A DNA stretch of 18,222 nucleotides from Actinomycetales bacterium (GTDB lineage Bacteria > Actinomycetota > Actinomycetes > Actinomycetales > Actinomycetaceae): NCBI GenBank assembly GCA_012513625.1, contig JAAZBW010000508.1:1-18222 (forward strand). Direction: 5' to 3'. Below the pieces are notes generated by a model, which did not search any database, was not told where the DNA came from, and saw only the letters and a program-made list of their open reading frames with translations. Shown piece after piece: positions 15,722-18,222 of the stretch. Made by a program: the position numbers and the translations under genes. Numbering within the stretch: position 1 is the first letter of the stretch; every line of letters begins with the position of its first letter.

Positions 15722-15749
15722 ACAGTAATGCGGTGATTGAGGTTTCACC
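15722..15749 (-). promoter_or_regulatory. Possible promoter/operator of the sugar ABC operon
   Basis: On the minus strand GTGAAA (15743-15748) and TACTGT (15722-15727) resemble -35 and -10 elements with a short 15-bp spacer. The -35 overlaps a dyad, GGTGA (15732-15736) and TCACC (15745-15749), that could be a repressor site. This is the least GC-rich spot in the upstream region. The call is weak. Confidence 0.25.
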
Positions 15750-15809
15750 CACACGTTCCATGGGCGGGCCCGCGATCGGGCGCGATCTCCGGCCGCGGCC
15801 ACTCCCGGC

Positions 15810-15905
15810 GATCTCGCGGTGAACGCTCCCGGGGATCTGGTCGTGGGCGCTCCGGGGGATCTCGCGGTGGGCGCTCCGGGGGATCTCGCCGTGAACGCCG
15901 CGCCG
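15810..15905. repeat. 24-bp tandem repeats upstream of the ABC operon
   Basis: Four units start with GATCT at 15810, 15834, 15858 and 15882. Units two and three are the most alike; the last is degenerate. A related GATCT unit begins at 15784. The period is eight codons. The shared core reads roughly GATCTCGCGGTGGGCGCTCC. The array ends about 35 bp before the start of the small plus-strand gene. Confidence 0.9.
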
Positions 15906-15939
15906 CAGTCTGTAAGACTTGCCTCGAGGAGGCGATTTG

Positions 15940-16296
15940 ATGGCGCGAGGCAGATGGGGGGCTCCACTCGAGGACCCCGCCAACCAGTACTCACCCACCT
16001 ACCACTACGGCGTGCTGCGCCCGAGTACGCGGCAGAGTTCGTTGCCCACCTCGCCGAACGCGGAGTCCTCCGGCGGCGGTGGCTGGCAGCGTGCGCTGGA
16101 TAGTTTTGGCCTCGCGTACGCCTCCGACCGCTCCGCCGCCCAGGCCTTCCACCAGAGCCTCGAGGCTGCCAGTGCGGGTCAACGCAACCCCTACTCGACG
16201 ACGACCAGCTCACCCGCCGTGCGGAACTCTCCCCAGCGTTCGGCCCAGGCGGGGCCGCGGCGAGGCTCCGTTGGGCGACACCCTGACCAGCGGTGA
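15940..16296 (+). CDS. Small hypothetical protein, Ser/Arg/Gln-rich
   Basis: I do not recognise a family. The product is 118 residues from ATG 15940, chosen because AGGAGG (15927-15932) lies 7 nt upstream; the frame could also start at 15919 without such a site. G/C bias at codon third positions supports coding. The N-terminal half has PLEDPANQYSPTYHYGVLRP and GGGWQRALDSFGLAYASDRSAAQAFHQSLEAA, a possible short helix; the last ~35 residues are Ser/Arg/Gln-rich and probably disordered. There are no membrane segments and no cysteines. TGTAAGACT (15911-15919) could be an extended -10 element. It lies 36 bp before the SprT-like gene, so they may be co-transcribed. The minus strand is also open here, so a non-coding alternative remains. 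Confidence 0.55.
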   Translation: MARGRWGAPLEDPANQYSPTYHYGVLRPSTRQSSLPTSPNAESSGGGGWQRALDSFGLAYASDRSAAQAFHQSLEAASAGQRNPYSTTTSSPAVRNSPQRSAQAGPRRGSVGRHPDQR

Positions 16297-16332
16297 TCGT
16301 TCCTGTCAGACACCCTCACTAGGCTCCGAATC

Positions 16333-16782
16333 ATGGATCTGACACTGGTGGAACAGCTTGCGTGCCGCGAGATGGCGGCCGCCGGGCTCGAGGGCTGGGA
16401 GTTCGCGTGGGATCGCGCGAAGCGTCGCGCGGGCGTGTGCCGCTTCGGAAACAGGACGATCTCGCTCTCACGTCCGCTGATGGAACTCTTCGCACACGAG
16501 GAGGTGCTGGACACGATCCGCCACGAGATCGCACACGCGCTCGTGGGGCCGGAACACAAGCACGATGCCGTGTGGCGGGCCGCCGCCCGCCGGCTGGGCG
16601 CCACGCCGAAGGCGAGGATGCCGGCCTCGCTGCCCACCCCGCCGCCCACGTGGGTGGGGGAGTGCCCGCGGGGCCACCAGTTCCGGCGCTATCGGCGCCC
16701 CAGCGCAAAGGTCTCGTGCTCGGCCTGCCACCCCACGTTCGACGCGCGCTTCGTGGTGGAGTGGGAGCGCGCCGCCGCCTGA
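16333..16782 (+). CDS. SprT-like zinc metalloprotease-domain protein
   Basis: The product is 149 residues. The SprT/WSS1-like zinc-protease motif is HEIAH (64-68; His64 and His68 as ligands, Glu65 catalytic), with a third His in GPEHKHDAVW (His75 or His77). A C-terminal zinc-ribbon-like part follows: Cys111-x3-His115, then Cys129-x2-Cys132 (SCSAC). Eukaryotic relatives (Spartan, Wss1) cut DNA-protein crosslinks; the function of bacterial SprT-like proteins is poorly known. The ATG lacks a good Shine-Dalgarno; TAGGCT (16320-16325) ends 7 nt before it, so a leaderless mRNA is possible. Its 3' end, including the stop codon, belongs to a threefold repeat. It converges with the hrpA-like gene. Confidence 0.87.
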   Translation: MDLTLVEQLACREMAAAGLEGWEFAWDRAKRRAGVCRFGNRTISLSRPLMELFAHEEVLDTIRHEIAHALVGPEHKHDAVWRAAARRLGATPKARMPASLPTPPPTWVGECPRGHQFRRYRRPSAKVSCSACHPTFDARFVVEWERAAA

Positions 16783-16840
16783 CGGGGCGGGAGCGCCGCC
16801 GCCTGACGGGTGGGGTGGGAGCGCGCGGCCGCCTGACGGG
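16763..16840. repeat. Threefold ~22-24 bp repeat spanning the sprT stop codon
   Basis: GGGAGCGC...GCCGCCTGACGGG occurs at 16763-16786 (containing the TGA stop at 16780-16782), 16789-16810 (2 bp shorter) and 16817-16840 (one substitution). The spacings of 26 and 28 bp are not multiples of three. The copies fill most of the 68-bp gap between the two convergent genes. Confidence 0.9.
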
Positions 16841-16850
16841 TAGCCGGGGC

Positions 16851-18222
16851 CTACGACTCGATGAGCCGCCGGATCCGCACCTCCGAGATCTTCCCGCTCG
16901 TGCCCAACTGCTGCGCGAACAGTGAGACGCGCAGTTCCTCCAGAAGCCAGCGCACCTCCGCGAGCGTGGTCTCGCGCGCCGCGTCCGGGGCCATCCTGGA
17001 CTGCGCCTCCACCGCCTGTTCCCAGAGGTTGGTGAGATCGGAGACCTTCCACGCCGCGGTGGCATCCACCCGCGGATTCGCCGCCGCGCGCTCCACCCGC
17101 AGGCGCGCCGCCCGCAAATACCGCGTGAGGTCCTTCAACCGCGAAGCAGGGGTCTCCGCCACAAAGCCGGCGTACACCAGGGTGGAAACCTGGTCCCGCA
17201 CCTCCGAGACGGTGTTCAGAAGTGCCAGGCTCGACGATTCCCGGATCACCCGATCCGTCTCCCGCCACGCCGTCAGGACCTCCACGAGCACGCCCACCAC
17301 GCGGAAGACCTCATCCTCGTGACGTTCCCGCAGGAACGTCACGAGCGATTCGAACTCCGAGCGCCGCCGCAGCGTTTCCAGCGCCACCGCCTCCGCGCCT
17401 CCGGCTCCCGCCGCCCACTGCTCCGCCAGCGAGCGGGCGGCGTGCCGCTGCACGTCCTCCACCAGCGCCGCAGTGTTCGCATACGGCGATGCCGCGAGAG
17501 TCAGCGCCGCGGCGCCGGTCCAGCGCGTGGTCACCCGGTCCGCCGCGAGCCGCACCTGCCCGAGCGCGAGCGCCACCACTCCGGCTCGGTTCGCCCGCGC
17601 CTGCTCCAACGCACTCGGCAGCACGCGCAACGCCACGCCCTCGCGCTCGGCCGTGAGCGCCGGGTACCCGCGCACTTCGAATCCGCCCGGCCCCGCGGAT
17701 GTCACGGACGCCGGGATCACCTCACCCGGGAACTCGGTCAGCTTCTCCTTCTCAACGACGCCGCCGCTCCCACCTGCCCCGGCATTCCCGGCGGCCGCAG
17801 CTTCACGGAGATCGGCCTCGGATTCACGCCGACCGCCCGCATTTTCTCGTCGACTGTGTGGTTTGAACCCTGCTTGCGATTCGCCCTCGGCCGAACCGTC
17901 GTCACGCTGGCCAGCGCCCTCCGCTCGTTTGCCTGCGCCCCAACCGTCGTCACGCTGGCCAGCGCCCTCCGCTCGTTTGCCTGCGCCCCCCGCTCGCCGA
18001 CTGTGTGGTTGGGACGCGGAGCCGCCGGCCGAGCCTTGGTCGCTACCGCCCCTGCCGGCACGGCCACCGCTCTGACGGTCGCGCTCGGCCTCCTCGGCCG
18101 CTGCCCGCACGGCGCCGCGAACCACGGAGCTGACCGCCTCGCGGGCCTGCTGGGCGAGCTGCCGCTGCAGAGCGAGCAGCGATTTCGAGGTGCCGAGCAC
18201 CGTGCCGTTCGGCGCCTCCACC
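16851..18222 (-). CDS. hrpA: HrpA-type ATP-dependent RNA helicase, C-terminal part (partial)
   Basis: The frame runs off the right edge; the last in-frame GTG (18219-18221) is not the real start. About 456 residues of the C-terminus are seen. They match the HrpA-specific C-terminal region (DUF3418): VLGTSKSLLALQRQL, LTEFPGEVIP, GFEVRGYPALTAEREGVALRVLPSALEQARANRAGVVALAL, SLAEQWAAG, and TRYLRAARLRVERAAANPRVDATA. The DEAH-box motor would lie beyond the window. HrpA proteins are RNA helicases linked to ribosome or mRNA processing. A low-complexity stretch of about 110 residues (17748-18074) interrupts the domain between AEEAERDR and EKEKLTEFPGE, and holds two 16-residue repeats and two copies of the dispersed motif. 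The stop is TAG at 16851-16853. The frame is intact. Confidence 0.87.
   Translation of the reverse strand, partial: VEAPNGTVLGTSKSLLALQRQLAQQAREAVSSVVRGAVRAAAEEAERDRQSGGRAGRGGSDQGSAGGSASQPHSRRAGGAGKRAEGAGQRDDGWGAGKRAEGAGQRDDGSAEGESQAGFKPHSRRENAGGRRESEADLREAAAAGNAGAGGSGGVVEKEKLTEFPGEVIPASVTSAGPGGFEVRGYPALTAEREGVALRVLPSALEQARANRAGVVALALGQVRLAADRVTTRWTGAAALTLAASPYANTAALVEDVQRHAARSLAEQWAAGAGGAEAVALETLRRRSEFESLVTFLRERHEDEVFRVVGVLVEVLTAWRETDRVIRESSSLALLNTVSEVRDQVSTLVYAGFVAETPASRLKDLTRYLRAARLRVERAAANPRVDATAAWKVSDLTNLWEQAVEAQSRMAPDAARETTLAEVRWLLEELRVSLFAQQLGTSGKISEVRIRRLIES
17848..17863 (-). repeat. Copy of the dispersed 16-bp motif inside hrpA (downstream copy)
   Basis: CGTCGACTGTGTGGTT on the plus strand matches exactly the reverse complement of the motif in the first four units of the left-edge array. 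In hrpA it is read as KPHSRR. It is directly repeated 147 bp (49 codons) away at 17995-18010. Confidence 0.92.
17894..17989 (-). repeat. Perfect 48-bp tandem duplication inside hrpA
   Basis: 17894-17941 is repeated as 17942-17989 without a mismatch. The period of 16 codons encodes GAGKRAEGAGQRDDG(W/S) twice. The pair lies between the two copies of the 16-bp motif. The perfect identity indicates a very recent duplication. Confidence 0.97.
17995..18010 (-). repeat. Copy of the dispersed 16-bp motif inside hrpA (upstream copy)
   Basis: CGCCGACTGTGTGGTT on the plus strand is identical to the intergenic copy at 4418-4433 and to the reverse complement of the fifth array copy. It is read as QPHSRR. 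Confidence 0.92.

Larger units (their letters stand above)
15602..15939. other. Gene-free region upstream of the ABC operon, filled with short repeats
   Basis: About 338 bp separate the permease start (minus) from the small plus-strand gene. It contains the permease Shine-Dalgarno (15604-15611), a 16-bp direct repeat GGGCGATCGGGCGTTG at 15638-15653 and 15701-15716, an 8-bp iteration of CGTTCGGG (about 15688-15715), an AT-richer spot (15721-15749) that may hold the operon promoter, and a 24-bp tandem array (15810-15905). On the minus strand the permease frame is open throughout and would read ARSP-containing repeats, but no start with a ribosome-binding site supports translation. Confidence 0.6.

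Noticed and set aside
14600..16213. MalF-type permease starting at 16213 (537 residues)
   Set aside because: The extra 204 residues are low-complexity and repeat-derived and overlap a plus-strand gene. A near-perfect Shine-Dalgarno at 15604-15611 marks ATG 15601.

Overview
The window is about 70% GC, with codon third positions dominated by G/C, actinobacterial gene families (Tad-type pilus proteins, a LysM-BTAD regulator, DUF2079, a CUT1 sugar transporter without its own ATPase) and hairpin terminators that lack U-tracts. This points to a high-GC Gram-positive actinomycete, perhaps near the Actinomycetaceae. The family-level placement is inference only.

Layout. (1) 1-4403, plus strand: the end of a Tad/Flp pilus cluster, with a TadE-like pseudopilin (open at its 5' end, behind a 33-bp tandem repeat), a second TadE/TadG-like protein, and a large membrane protein with external LysM domains and a cytoplasmic winged-helix/BTAD regulator module. 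The three genes overlap at start/stop codons. (2) 4404-4688: a structured intergenic region (16-bp repeat copy, long hairpin, short direct repeat, possible terminator, operator-like dyad) ahead of a PfkB sugar kinase. (3) 11865-5652, minus strand: a four-gene block with a kinase-like/flippase membrane protein, an overlapping DUF2079 membrane protein, a CopC-like copper protein and a membrane-anchored DsbA-like thioredoxin protein. It converges with pfkB. (4) 15601-11958, minus strand: a sugar ABC transporter in the order permease, permease, lipoprotein binding protein, closed by two tandem hairpins. A repeat-filled 338-bp region lies upstream. (5) 15940-16782, plus strand: a small hypothetical gene and a SprT-like metalloprotease. 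(6) 16851-18222, minus strand: the C-terminal part of an HrpA-type RNA helicase, running off the window.

The most unusual property is repeat content. A 16-bp sequence, CGYCGACTGTGTGGTT, occurs eight times: five in the tandem array at the left edge, once after the pilus operon and twice in the hrpA coding sequence. It is read in different frames in the two proteins, so conservation is at DNA level. Separate in-frame tandem repeats (24, 48 and 54 bp, and a 55-bp repeat at 108-bp spacing) and a repeat spanning the sprT stop codon lie at five other places. The genome seems to carry many small, expandable repeats inside or beside otherwise ordinary genes.

Functionally, the window combines envelope biology (pili, wall sensing, lipid or glycan membrane proteins, extracytoplasmic copper and thiol chemistry), sugar uptake and phosphorylation, and nucleic-acid or proteolysis housekeeping. 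No tRNA, rRNA, IS element or CRISPR array was recognised.
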